Assembly (NCBI RefSeq): GCF_959029255.1 | Contig: NZ_CAUFUE010000001.1 | Coordinates: forward strand, 124,001-188,000 | Length of the DNA: 64,000 bases | Direction: 5' to 3' | Source: an uncultured Bacteroides sp. | Lineage (GTDB): Bacteria; Bacteroidota; Bacteroidia; Bacteroidales; Bacteroidaceae | Part shown: piece after piece, positions 24,377 through 34,800 of the stretch | Layout: the number at the start of each line of letters is the position of its first letter | How positions within the stretch are numbered: the stretch's first letter is position 1 | Notes under the pieces: model-generated | Told to the model about the DNA's origin: nothing | What the model saw: only the letters and a program-made list of their open reading frames with translations | The model's database searches: none | Made by a program: the position numbers and the translations under genes

Positions 24377-27300
24377 ATGATGAAAAGACTTATTTTACTC
24401 GGTCTCTCTCTTCTTCCTCTTGCCCTCATTGCGCAAGATGAACGATACAATCAGATTACCAATCCTAAGCTGACGAGCATCAACAAAGAGTCACCCCGTA
24501 GTACATTCACTTCTTATACTACTGAAGAAGATGCCGTTATCAATGACCGTATTCATGGCACTTTTCGCCTTTCACTGAACGGAAAATGGAAATTCAACTA
24601 TGTGGAGAACTTTGCCGACCGCCCTACAAATTTCATGAATCCACGAACAGACGTGAACAAATGGTCTGATATCACTGTACCCGGTAACTGGGAACTGCAA
24701 GGTTTCGGTACTCCTATATATGTCAATGAGACATACGAATTTTGCTCTCCCGGTTATCCTCCTTATTGGGATAAGCCCAATCCTCCATACGTTCCCAAAG
24801 ACTGGAATCCAACAGGAACTTACCGCCGGACTTTTACCATTCCCAATAACTGGGATAACAAAGAAATATTCCTTAGCGCCGATGGTGTACGGGGTGCGGC
24901 CTTCTATTACCTCAACGGAAAGTTTGTGGGTATGAGTAAAGACGCCAAGACCCCTGCCCGCTTCAATATCACTTCCATTGCACGCAGAGGTGAAAACGTC
25001 ATCGCAATTCAAGTTCATCGCTTTTCTGACGGAAACTATCTGGAATGCCAGGATTTCTGGCGTATCAGTGGCATAGAACGTGATATTTATCTTTATGCGC
25101 AACCGCAAATTCATCTGACGGATTTCAAAACCGAAACCCCGTTGGATGAGAATTATAGGAACGGTATCCTTAAACTGAAAGTCAAGTTTACCAGTGAAAA
25201 CAGCCAAAGTACTCCATTTGTCGTAGGTTATCGCTTGCTGGATAGTAAAGATAAACAGATAGCGCAATCTTCCACTCGCGTGAATGGCGAACAGACAGAA
25301 ATCGAATTCAATAAGAAGATCATCAAAGAACCTCTTCAGTGGACTGCCGAAACTCCGAATCTCTATACACTTGTCATCAGCCTGAAACATATCAATGGTG
25401 AGGTGATTGAGGCTACCAGTTGCAAAGTAGGATTTCGCACTGTGGAAATAAAAGATAAACAATTGATGGTGAATGGAAAGCCCATTCTTGTAAAAGGCGT
25501 TAACTATCATGAGCACAACGAGTATACAGGTCATTATGTGCCCGAAGAACTCATGATGAAGGATTTTGAACTCTGGAAAAGATACAATGTGAACACGGTA
25601 CGTACCTGTCACTATCCACAACCGGAGCGTTTCTACGAGTTGTGCGACCAATATGGCATCTATGTCATTGATGAAGCCAACATAGAGAGTCACGGAATGG
25701 GATACAATTTGAATGTGGGCGGGACACTGGCCAACAATCCCCTGTTTATGGATGCCCATATAGACCGCACCATGAACATGTACGAACGGGACAAAAATCA
25801 TCCGTGTATCATAACCTGGTCACTTGGTAACGAGGCAGGCAATGGATTGAATTTCTACGTCACCTATAATATGTTGAAGACGCTCGACAGTCGTCCCATT
25901 CAGTACGAACGGGCGCAATTGGAATGGAATACGGATATCTATTGCCCCATGTACCGCCGTCCTGATGTCATTGAAAAGTATGCGCAAAATCCGGAAATGA
26001 CTCGTCCTCTTATCTTGTGCGAATATGCCCACGCCATGGGAAACAGCCTTGGTAATTTCCAGGATTATTGGAACATCATCGAGAAATATCCCATCCTTCA
26101 GGGTGGCTGCATCTGGGACTGGGTCGATCAAGGTTTTGCCACCAAATCTGCCGACGGTCGTAAATACTGGACGTATGGTGGTGATTACGGAGCAGACGGT
26201 ACGCCATCCTACGGTAATTTCTGCATTAACGGCATAGTATATCCCGACCGCAGCATTAAACCTCAGACTGAAGAAATGGGTAAAGTATATCAGAATATTA
26301 AGTTTCTGGACTTTGACCGAATAGCTTTTGTGGTGAAAATCCGTAATGACTTTTCTTTCATCAATCTCGACAAGTACGATTTCCACTACATTGTACGCAA
26401 GCATGGAAAGGAAATATACCGGGGAAGAATAAGGGATATTAAAGCCAAACCCGGACAGACTGTCACCAGTCCTTTCTTGAATGGTATTCCTGTTGTCAAC
26501 AGTTCGACGGGAGATGTCCGCATCGAATTTTATGCTACGATTCGTGAAGCTGAACCATTTCTTCCGGCAGGTACGGTTATTGCCCGTGAGCAAGATTATG
26601 TTTATACATTCTACAAGGAACAGGCGCCGGAACAAACATTTGCAACTCCCGAAGAAAACGATACGGAAGTTATCTTCTCCGGTGCAGACTTCAAAGCTAC
26701 TTTTGACAAAGCAAGCGGTCTGCTCACTTCTTACTTGTATAAAAAACAGGAATTCATTGAAAAAGGACAAGGTCCCCGCCCCTTCTTCTGGCGTGCTCCC
26801 ATCGATAATGATTATGGAGCTAAACTGCTTGTGCGTCTGAAGGCTTGGAAAGAAGCCAGCTATCAGGAACCGAAAGCAGAAAGTTTTGTGGTATCCAAAG
26901 ATAAAGATTCTGCTACCGTAAAAGTCACGTATCGTTTTCCCGAAACCGATGCTTGCTGGAAGGTTACGTATAAGGTATATGAAAACGGCATTATCAAGGT
27001 TGATAATCATTTTGTCGCAGAAAATGCCCAAGCACCCATGATACCTCGCGTAGGATTACGTATGCAACTGCCGGGGACATTCACAACTTTGACGTATTAC
27101 GGACGCGGACCTGAAGAGAACTATCGTGACCGCCGTACATCCCAGTTCATTGGTGAGTATGCCACAAACGTAAAGGATATGTATGAACCATACGTACGTC
27201 CGCAGGAAAACAATCATCGCACGGATATTTATTGGTGTACATTAACCAATAAATCCAAAGACGGTTTGCTCTTTATTGCCGACCGCACGTTTGAGCTGAA

Positions 27301-27592
27301 TGCATCTAATTATCCATTGGAGACTTTGGATAGCGGTGATTCAATAGAAAATGGCGCTCCCCGTACAGAGAAGACCAATCATCGCCACCTGACTGACCCC
27401 AAACCGGAGAACCTGGTAGACGTTTTCATCGATTACCGCATGATGGGTATTGGCGGAGACAATAGTTGGGGAGCCATCGCACACGAGCCTTACTTGATTC
27501 GTCCGGGCAAGGAGAATGCCATTGAGTATGGTTTTACAATCGTTCCGTTCGATAAGAAAACCGATTTCAAGAAGCTAATCCTTAAGTATTAA
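24377..27592 (+). CDS. Secreted GH2 beta-galactosidase (LacZ-type)
   Basis: A 1071-residue glycosidase with signal peptide (MMKRLILLGLSLLPLALIAQ). Domains in order: sugar-binding jelly roll (about 50-220, PGNWELQGFGTPIYVN), Ig-like domain (220-330), TIM barrel (330-620), a linker domain, and the C-terminal Bgal small-chain domain (about 770-1065, with YYGRGPEENYRDR). The acid/base glutamate is in WSLGNEAGNG and the nucleophile in LCEYAHAMGNS. VRTCHYPQPERFYELCDQYG is typical for GH2. Length and layout are like E. coli LacZ plus export. Likely periplasmic and removes terminal beta-galactose from glycans; a related GH2 specificity cannot be excluded. Confidence 0.92.
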   Translation: MMKRLILLGLSLLPLALIAQDERYNQITNPKLTSINKESPRSTFTSYTTEEDAVINDRIHGTFRLSLNGKWKFNYVENFADRPTNFMNPRTDVNKWSDITVPGNWELQGFGTPIYVNETYEFCSPGYPPYWDKPNPPYVPKDWNPTGTYRRTFTIPNNWDNKEIFLSADGVRGAAFYYLNGKFVGMSKDAKTPARFNITSIARRGENVIAIQVHRFSDGNYLECQDFWRISGIERDIYLYAQPQIHLTDFKTETPLDENYRNGILKLKVKFTSENSQSTPFVVGYRLLDSKDKQIAQSSTRVNGEQTEIEFNKKIIKEPLQWTAETPNLYTLVISLKHINGEVIEATSCKVGFRTVEIKDKQLMVNGKPILVKGVNYHEHNEYTGHYVPEELMMKDFELWKRYNVNTVRTCHYPQPERFYELCDQYGIYVIDEANIESHGMGYNLNVGGTLANNPLFMDAHIDRTMNMYERDKNHPCIITWSLGNEAGNGLNFYVTYNMLKTLDSRPIQYERAQLEWNTDIYCPMYRRPDVIEKYAQNPEMTRPLILCEYAHAMGNSLGNFQDYWNIIEKYPILQGGCIWDWVDQGFATKSADGRKYWTYGGDYGADGTPSYGNFCINGIVYPDRSIKPQTEEMGKVYQNIKFLDFDRIAFVVKIRNDFSFINLDKYDFHYIVRKHGKEIYRGRIRDIKAKPGQTVTSPFLNGIPVVNSSTGDVRIEFYATIREAEPFLPAGTVIAREQDYVYTFYKEQAPEQTFATPEENDTEVIFSGADFKATFDKASGLLTSYLYKKQEFIEKGQGPRPFFWRAPIDNDYGAKLLVRLKAWKEASYQEPKAESFVVSKDKDSATVKVTYRFPETDACWKVTYKVYENGIIKVDNHFVAENAQAPMIPRVGLRMQLPGTFTTLTYYGRGPEENYRDRRTSQFIGEYATNVKDMYEPYVRPQENNHRTDIYWCTLTNKSKDGLLFIADRTFELNASNYPLETLDSGDSIENGAPRTEKTNHRHLTDPKPENLVDVFIDYRMMGIGGDNSWGAIAHEPYLIRPGKENAIEYGFTIVPFDKKTDFKKLILKY

Positions 27593-27602
27593 ACTGAAGA
27601 TA

Positions 27603-28385
27603 ATGGCTAAAAAACTGTTCAGTATATTCTGCTTTCTAGCAATCACATTATCCGTCTCCGCACAAGAGACGGATAATGTGACGCTAAAATATGCATTGAA
27701 GTTCATCGATACCCCTTACGTGGCGCATACGCTTGAGATAAACGACCGAGAACAACTTGTCATCAATCTGGAAGAGGTAGATTGTACTACTTTCGTAGAA
27801 TATGTACTTGCGATGGCACTTTCGCCGTCCAACGATTGCTACCAGCCGGATAATACCATTTTTAAGCGTAATTTACGGAATATCCGTTATCGTGACGGTA
27901 AAATTAATGGTTACTCCTCTCGCCTACACTATATTGCAGATTGGGTAAACAATGGGGTAAAGTATGGCTTTCTTACAGATATAACCGCTGTCAATAGTCC
28001 TGATACGGTTACTTTATCTCTTTCGTTCATGTCTACTCATCCCGATGCTTATAAGCAACTGGCTCATTCTCCGGAAAACGTTGCTGAGATGAAAGCAATT
28101 GAACAATCGCTTTCCGGACAAACATTTCACTATATTCCTAAAAACAAACTTCCCGTCAATGGCTTTCCCTGGATAAAAAATGGTGATGTGATAGCTATCA
28201 CTACTAATATTCCCGGTCTCGACGTTGCTCATCTGGGATTTGCGTATTATGATAAAGGAGTATTAAAATTACTCCATGCTTCTTCCAGCGAAAAGAAAGT
28301 GGTTATTTCCAATGACCCGCTGGCGCAGATGCTAAAAAATAATAAGAGATTTACGGGAATCAGAGTATTGAGAGTAAAGAAATAA
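27603..28385 (+). CDS. DUF1460 amidase-like secreted protein
   Basis: A 260-residue protein with signal peptide MAKKLFSIFCFLAITLSVSAQ. The conserved VDCTTFVEYVLAMALSP supplies a candidate nucleophilic cysteine, and VAHLGFAYY supplies the histidine in the NlpC/P60-like DUF1460 fold (PF07313). Members are N-acetylmuramoyl-L-alanine amidase-like and act on muropeptides in the periplasm. It follows the beta-galactosidase by ten bases and may belong to the same transcript. The exact bond cleaved is inferred from the family only. Confidence 0.85.
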   Translation: MAKKLFSIFCFLAITLSVSAQETDNVTLKYALKFIDTPYVAHTLEINDREQLVINLEEVDCTTFVEYVLAMALSPSNDCYQPDNTIFKRNLRNIRYRDGKINGYSSRLHYIADWVNNGVKYGFLTDITAVNSPDTVTLSLSFMSTHPDAYKQLAHSPENVAEMKAIEQSLSGQTFHYIPKNKLPVNGFPWIKNGDVIAITTNIPGLDVAHLGFAYYDKGVLKLLHASSSEKKVVISNDPLAQMLKNNKRFTGIRVLRVKK

Positions 28386-28687
28386 GGGTTTGCTATATTT
28401 TCCCGAAGCTGACAAAAATACACATATAATGTTTAAGATATATATATCAAACTTTTACTTATCGATGGTTGTTATATTATAAACTGAAGTTTCGCAAGCT
28501 CAACTTTTACAGTTGACAAGTGAACAAGGAACAAATTGACAAGGAAAGAATGTCAGCCGAACAATGGGAATAGGATGTGTGAGAATCATTTTCGATTCTT
28601 TCCCCCTTGTCAACTCGTCTACTGATACCTTGTTAACTAATAAGTTTCGCTTGCGAAACTTAAATTATAAACTTAATATCAAAACTT
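28386..28687. other. Gene-free spacer holding a second repeat element
   Basis: The first 100 bases are AT-rich and hold nothing I can name. The remainder is the repeat element annotated at 28486-28665. Confidence 0.6.
28486..28665. repeat. Second copy of the GTTGACAAGG repeat element
   Basis: It starts with GAAGTTTCGCAAGCTCAAC, then two decayed tandem units (GTTGACAAGTGAACAAGGA, ACAAATTGACAAGGAAAGA) and about 50 unrelated bases. Inverted copies follow (CCCCCTTGTCAACTCGTCTA, CCTTGTTAACTAATAAG), and the end is the near-palindrome AAGTTTCGCTTGCGAAACTT. The layout is the same as at 21241-21463. Confidence 0.85.
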
Positions 28688-28858
28688 ATGAGTAGACATT
28701 CGCAATTGGAGCATGAAGTATCATTAGCTCAAAAACGTATCAAAGAAGCCCCAAAAGATACGCCGGAATACATCAAAAAGATTTGGGAACAAGAGTTGGT
28801 GAACCTCGAAATAGAGCTCAACAACCTGACGGACGATGAAGAGGATAACAACGAATAA
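28688..28858 (+). CDS. Small acidic coiled-coil protein of 56 residues
   Basis: ATG to TAA at 28688-28858. The product is fully helical in appearance, with a heptad-like middle (IKKIWEQELVNLEIELNNL) and a very acidic end (TDDEEDNNE). There is no signal peptide or membrane helix. It ends 11 bases before rpiA, so it is probably translated from the same mRNA. Codon use is ordinary for the region. I do not recognise a family. Confidence 0.6.
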   Translation: MSRHSQLEHEVSLAQKRIKEAPKDTPEYIKKIWEQELVNLEIELNNLTDDEEDNNE

Positions 28859-28869
28859 ACACTGAAAAC

Positions 28870-29571
28870 ATGGAATGGAAAAGTCTGTTGATAGAAAACC
28901 TTGAATGGTCGAATACGATAAAGAATAAGGCAGGTAAAGAAGCCGTTGCCCGAAAGATTGCCGGATATGCCAAAGATGGCGATGTTATAGGAGCAGGCTC
29001 CGGTTCTACTGTTTATCTGACTCTATTCGCTCTGGCAGAACGCATTCAGACAGAATTTCTATCTATAGAAATCATTCCGGCTTCTGCTGAAATCTCCATG
29101 ACATGCATACAACTTGGCATACCGCAGACAACTCTTTGGGCTAAACATCCTGATTGGACTTTCGACGGAGCAGATGAAGTAGACCCTCAATATAACTTGA
29201 TAAAGGGGCGTGGCGGAGCAATGTTCAAAGAGAAGCTTCTGATAAAAAGTAGTGGAAAAAGTTATATCATTGTTGACAAAAGTAAATTAGTCAATCGTCT
29301 GGGAGAAAAATTCCCGATACCGGTAGAGGTGTTTCCAGGAGCGCTGACATACGTCGAAAATGAGATGCGGCAGTTGGGCGCCTCTGTAGTGGAACTACGT
29401 CTTGCCGGTGGCAAAGATGGTCCTGTCCTGACAGAAAATGGTAATTATATCCTTGATGCTCGCTTTGATATGATTGAATGCGAATTGGAACAAAAGATTA
29501 AGGCTATTACGGGAGTTATTGAGAGCGGACTTTTTATGGGATACAACTTGGAGGTGATTGTATCTGAATAA
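28870..29571 (+). CDS. rpiA: Ribose-5-phosphate isomerase A
   Basis: A 233-residue cytoplasmic enzyme interconverting ribose-5-phosphate and ribulose-5-phosphate in the non-oxidative pentose phosphate pathway. The hallmarks are DVIGAGSGSTVYLTLFAL (phosphate loop), WTFDGADEVDPQYNLIKGRG with the two catalytic acidic residues, MFKEKLLIKSSGK and KLVNRLGEKFPIPVEVFP. Slightly long at the N terminus compared with E. coli RpiA. Only nine bases separate it from the convergent transporter gene. It feeds Prs, encoded at 36.3 kb. Confidence 0.93.
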   Translation: MEWKSLLIENLEWSNTIKNKAGKEAVARKIAGYAKDGDVIGAGSGSTVYLTLFALAERIQTEFLSIEIIPASAEISMTCIQLGIPQTTLWAKHPDWTFDGADEVDPQYNLIKGRGGAMFKEKLLIKSSGKSYIIVDKSKLVNRLGEKFPIPVEVFPGALTYVENEMRQLGASVVELRLAGGKDGPVLTENGNYILDARFDMIECELEQKIKAITGVIESGLFMGYNLEVIVSE

Positions 29572-29580
29572 AAAGCGTCA

Positions 29581-31038
29581 TTATAATCCCCAAGGTAGTC
29601 CGGCTATATACCAAAGAACAAACAGGGTAGTCCAGGCTAAAAGAATAATCAACGAATATCTCCACGTATATTTCAGTAATGAACCGTATGTGGACTGTTT
29701 GTTATACTGCTGCATATAAGTCAGTACCAGCGGCATATAGAACATGAAAGGCGTGATGGCATTTGTTGCGCTGTCTCCTATACGGTAGGCGCATTGCGTC
29801 ACATCCGGAGAAATGCCCATACCGGCCAGGACGGGAACAAATATGAATGACATAAACGCCCATTTGGAAGTAGCGGAAACCATTATCAGATTGACAAGAG
29901 CCGTGAACAAGATGAATAGTATCAATATCCATAAACTTCCCAAACGGAGGGAAGAAAGGAAATCTGCTCCTAAAATAGCGATACATTCATCCAGATGAGA
30001 ATATTCGAAACAGGCAAACATCTGTGCGGCGAAAAAGGTTATGACAAAATATACCCCCAGCAACTTCATAGGTTGAGTCAACCCTTCTATCACGTCACCA
30101 TCGGTACGATAACGTCCGGATGCAAAGCCATATACCATTCCCATCAGTCCGATGCCGAAAGACAATAAAAACAAGATACCCACAATGAACGGCGAATGGA
30201 TAAGACCTCCATTCACTCCCCGCAGGATACCCCATGATGAGAAAGTAGCCCACAATATGAGTGTTGCATAAAGCAAACCTACAATAATGGCAGCCAGCAT
30301 CGCCCGTCTTTCTTTGCGTGAAAGTTGTTTATAACCTGCAAAATTGATACTTCCCACATAATCTCCTAAAGCAGGCAACAGATTTTTACGAGTTATAGAA
30401 TAGATAATGAATATCAGCAGGAAAGTAGACGCGGCAAGAAAATAATAGTTACTTAAAGGACCTATTTTACCCTGCGATACATTAGTCAGGTCGGCAGCCT
30501 CTTGGGTGGCGGTAGCGATTATCGGGTCGAGCGTACTCAACAGAATATTGGCACTGTAACCGCAAGACACGGATACGTATGCCGTAATGATGCCTCCAAT
30601 AGGGTGCAATCCCGCCGATTGGAATAAAGTTGCCGCAATGGGAAGTAAGATAATATATCCTGCATCCCCTACTACATTGGACAACAATCCTAAAATAATT
30701 ACACTAATGACGATACGCCACGGATTTTGCCGCTGCTTCCGCATACCCTTACGGATACATGCATCAATAAAGCCCGAATGTTGCGCCACCCCTATACCGA
30801 ACATCGCCACGATGACCAGGCCCAGAGGAGCGAACCCTGTGAAATTTGTCACGACATGCCGCAATAGCCAGCGTATACCTTCAGGGCTCAATAAACTCTG
30901 CACACGTATTTCCTCACCGGTCTGCGGCTGGCCCACACTCAAACCATAGATATCGAATATCCAGGATAAGAAGATGACCACCAACGTCAGCAGCAGGAAC
31001 ATCGTCGCGGGATGTGGCATACGCCATTTACTTTTCAT
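29581..31038 (-). CDS. AbgT-family transporter
   Basis: The ATG at 31038 (MKSKWRMPHPATMFLLL) is preferred, giving 485 residues; a longer frame would run into the upstream response-regulator gene. The protein has about eleven membrane helices. NWRMPHP-type N termini, ISVIILGLLSNVVGDAGYII and the late RIGDSATNAITPFMFYMPLV are strongly conserved in AbgT (p-aminobenzoyl-glutamate transporter) proteins. Some AbgT members export sulfonamides, others import folate breakdown products. It lies 19 bases after the response-regulator gene on the same strand and may be read through from it. Confidence 0.9.
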   Translation of the reverse strand: MKSKWRMPHPATMFLLLTLVVIFLSWIFDIYGLSVGQPQTGEEIRVQSLLSPEGIRWLLRHVVTNFTGFAPLGLVIVAMFGIGVAQHSGFIDACIRKGMRKQRQNPWRIVISVIILGLLSNVVGDAGYIILLPIAATLFQSAGLHPIGGIITAYVSVSCGYSANILLSTLDPIIATATQEAADLTNVSQGKIGPLSNYYFLAASTFLLIFIIYSITRKNLLPALGDYVGSINFAGYKQLSRKERRAMLAAIIVGLLYATLILWATFSSWGILRGVNGGLIHSPFIVGILFLLSFGIGLMGMVYGFASGRYRTDGDVIEGLTQPMKLLGVYFVITFFAAQMFACFEYSHLDECIAILGADFLSSLRLGSLWILILFILFTALVNLIMVSATSKWAFMSFIFVPVLAGMGISPDVTQCAYRIGDSATNAITPFMFYMPLVLTYMQQYNKQSTYGSLLKYTWRYSLIILLAWTTLFVLWYIAGLPWGL

Positions 31039-31057
31039 CGGCTTCCGTTTAATGAAA

Positions 31058-31786
31058 CTATTCTTCGTCCGCTTCCAAGTTATCGATATCCAGGATACGT
31101 AACTCAAGAGCACGCACCACTAAGCGAGTAGCGTTCACTCCCATCCTGTCTCCGGGAGAGAAGAGCCTGTTCACCAAATCGTTCTGACGCTTCTCTAAAG
31201 ATTTCACTCCGAAAGGCATACCTTTCAGGCCGGCAATCATATCTTTCGTATATCCCAACGCCAAATGACGGAGGAAACGTTCGTCGTATTCGTCAATATC
31301 GTAGCTGATAATGGCTTCCTGACGTTTTGAGTCATTGAGAACAGCTCTTCTGAAACGTTCCACAATCTTCTCTAAAATCGGGTAATTGAATACCAGTTTT
31401 TTACCATCCATTACAGCCTGAACATCCGTCTTGGTAAGCAATTCACCTGTTTTTAGGATGATACCATCCGCACCGGCATCCAGCACATCTACCCACAGCT
31501 TCTCATTCAGGATTTCTCCTGTGAAAATCAGCACATGCACACCCGGATAGCGTTTAAAGATATTCCGGCATATATCTACACCAATAGTAGTAGAGCCACC
31601 CAATCCCAAATCCAATAAGACAAGATCGGGAATACCGGCTTCCATCAATGTCCAGAATTCCTGCTCTGTCATAGCTGTGCCAATAACCTCCGCATTGGGA
31701 ATTTCATGGCGGAAGATTTCTTCCGTACCTTTCAATTCCAATTTCACGTCTTCTACAATGATGACTTTGAACTTCTTCTCTTCCAT
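31058..31786 (-). CDS. Response regulator with receiver and NarL-like C-terminal domain
   Basis: A 242-residue protein. The receiver domain (about 1-125) has the acidic pocket VIIVEDVKLE, the phosphoacceptor Asp59 in DLVLLDLGLGGS, Thr in LIFTGEI and Lys in IILKTGE. A linker is followed by a helix-turn-helix-like region (FLRHLALGYTKDMIAGLKGM) resembling the DUF5932 output domain seen in Bacteroides. The receiver is complete, so it should accept phosphate. It lies 36 bases downstream of the 1454-residue sensor gene on the same strand and is presumably its partner. Confidence 0.85.
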   Translation of the reverse strand: MEEKKFKVIIVEDVKLELKGTEEIFRHEIPNAEVIGTAMTEQEFWTLMEAGIPDLVLLDLGLGGSTTIGVDICRNIFKRYPGVHVLIFTGEILNEKLWVDVLDAGADGIILKTGELLTKTDVQAVMDGKKLVFNYPILEKIVERFRRAVLNDSKRQEAIISYDIDEYDERFLRHLALGYTKDMIAGLKGMPFGVKSLEKRQNDLVNRLFSPGDRMGVNATRLVVRALELRILDIDNLEADEE

Positions 31787-31822
31787 TTATTTAATCTAAT
31801 TACACTCATTTCTAATAATTTA

Positions 31823-34800
31823 TCATCGGCTATGACCTGTTTCTTTCCTCGGTATGGTAAAGTAAACGGTAAAGCCTCCCTCCTCCGCCGGTTCAGCATT
31901 GATACGACAGCCGCGTCGTCCGGCAAACTCATCATGGTCACGAATTATCTGTTTGCATATCAGATATTCCGTACCGCGCAACTCTCCTCTTTCACCGGCT
32001 GTCATACGAGCCAGATTGGGATAGAACAATTGATTTAGTTCCTCACGTGTCTTCTGTCTGCGTGTATCCGTAAAAAGGAAACGCACAAATTCACCGTCTA
32101 CTGCACAGCGCAGATAAATATTTCCACCTAAAGGAACAGACAGTGCTTCTTCAATCAGACTCTCCAATAAAAAGCGCAACTGATTTATATCACCGATTAC
32201 AAAACTGTTCACAGTCTCCGTATAGAAATCAATCTGTGCCGGCGCTTCCTTTCTCATTTTACGGAAATATTTTTCAGCGGCAGTAACTAAATCAGGAACG
32301 GCTATGACCGTCCGACGAAAAGTAACTTCCTCCAATTGCCGGGAAGCACAGTGACTCAATAGAGTAAAAATACCTTTATAATATTCTATCAATTCGCCGA
32401 TAGCAGCCACCGTTTCTTGTTCTTCGCTTTCACCAAGCTGGCCGGAACGGAGCTTACCTATCAGTTGTTTTATCTTATTCGGATAATAAATTGTTTCATG
32501 TTTAATGGTAGACAAGCAGTTATCAAGTACCATATTCTGTACATGCAGCACACTGTCTTCCCAGGAAGCACGGCGCGCTTCATCCTGCGCTACTTCGATA
32601 TCCCGGTATTTCGTCGCTAATTTAACCACCGCATTAAATATAACAATTGCCACATAACGCGTAATCAATTCCAACAGCAGATGATCCGCTTCCTGCCGGG
32701 TACCTTCTCTACGTTCCAAGCACAACACTCCAATGCATTTGCTTGTTTCACCCACTTCCACTATAAGAGGCAATGCCTGAACACCGTTTCCAGTCACAAA
32801 TTTCTCTTGCTCGAAACAACTCTGCATCCATTTCATCCACTCCGGCATTTCCTCCGATAGTTCTTCAGGAGGATTGGAAGCGTAATCCAGGCGACGTGTC
32901 GCATCATTGTATACTGCAATACTCAAACGGTCTATGCTCAGCAACTCATTGACGGCATCAAATGCCGCATTCACTATCCGTTGCGGAATATCCCTTAAAG
33001 CATCTTCCTCTTGCTGCAACATTTCTTCTGTTTCCGGAGCAGGGGTTACAGAGGCCGTAAATACTTGTTTATTAATTTCCAAAACTTGTTCCAAATTCCA
33101 ACGGTTTACCAAGCGTTTGCGGAAATATAAGATATAATACCCCAAAATCAGAGCGAAGAAAAGAATGGCAAACAGCAAAATACTTACCATCTTATTGTTA
33201 GTGGAACGTTCCAGCTCACGACAATATTCTTCCAAGGACTGATCTTCACCCAGTAATTTATACAAAGTGGTGTATGCGGCATTATTATAACTATAATCAT
33301 CCCATTGCTTCAAAGCAAGAAAAGCAACGGCCGCTTCGTTACGGATATCCAGTATCACATGGTAGTCCGAATTAAACAACTCATTCCACCAGTCCAATTC
33401 GGCAGGAGCGCCGACTCCTGTCAAGGTCATAAAACGTTCCGGGAAACGGGCGTATTTCTTATAATGTTCGTTCAGGCAAATCATGGCAGAATCTATATAT
33501 TGCAATGCCATCTCATAGTTACCATCCACATTACAATAATAAGCTTCGTTGGCATAATCTGAAGCACAATCCAATAAGACTTCATATTCACGCTGCAAAG
33601 CCAACGACAGCGAATCGGGGGCAATTTCTTCCGATATATTATCGGTTGTCCCACTGCAAGAAGTCACTCCTAAAGATATGAAAGCCATCAAAACCATCAA
33701 AACCTTGCGTATTCCCTTGGGTAAACGAAAATAAAAACGGCTTCCTTTGCCCAAAGAACTTTCCACATTGAACAAGCACACTTTAAACAGTTCGTTGGTT
33801 TTCCGGTACTTTTCAATAATACCTTTACAATTCATCAACCCGAAACCACTCCCCTTGCTCTTTAGTAACTCCTCGCGGTCAGCGGTATTATTCATTCCGA
33901 TAGCTTTCGAATCATATACCTTTTCACCGATGATATGCATCACATCTTCTGCTGACAAACCACATCCATTATCCTCAACGGATATTTCTACATAGTCTGT
34001 TTCCTGACGGGCATAGACTTTCACGCCCCCTCCCTGCTGTGTATACTTGCGTGCATTTTCTGCCAGCGTATTAATCATGAAAAGCGTCAACGCCTTGTCC
34101 GCCTTTACACAAGCATCGGTTGGTTCCACTTCCAGGCTGAGCTGTTTCATCTCGAAAGCCCGGTTACCCTTCCGAAGCAAATCAAACAACTCATTCAACT
34201 CAAAGGTTTCAATGTTGAGACTCAAGCTCCCTTGTTTCATCTTTATCCATAGAGCCAGAATATCATTATATTCATTAATGGTCGTCACCAATTCATCTAT
34301 ATACTGATACTTCTCTTTTTTTATGGACACCTCATGGATATACCCCATTCCCGTCAGCTTATGTACCTCGTTTATAATACGGTCAATATATGGATGGATA
34401 CCGTTGACTATGGCAAGGCAGGCTTTCTTTACAAGATTTTGACGTTTATTCCCGGCAATATGTTTCTCATGGATATAACGTTGTTTCTCGAGCCTACGCT
34501 GTTCCTCACCCAATGAAATGGACGTCATCCCATTATCAAGCGCCCATTGTATATAAGGAGTTATCACGCGCACCATCGCCCGCTCATCCTTCCCCATACT
34601 TTGCGGAAGGACTAACTGACCGTTCTCAATACAAATATCCTTTGTACCCAGCAACGCATCCATTTCGGGACGTACAGCAGCCTCGATTGCCTCCACTATT
34701 TCTTCCTCGGTCTGTGCATCCGCCGGAATAGAAGCCGTTATTTTCTGACAGATATCAAGCATAGACTGCAAACGATGCAGATGCAATCTGTTCCTGACTT

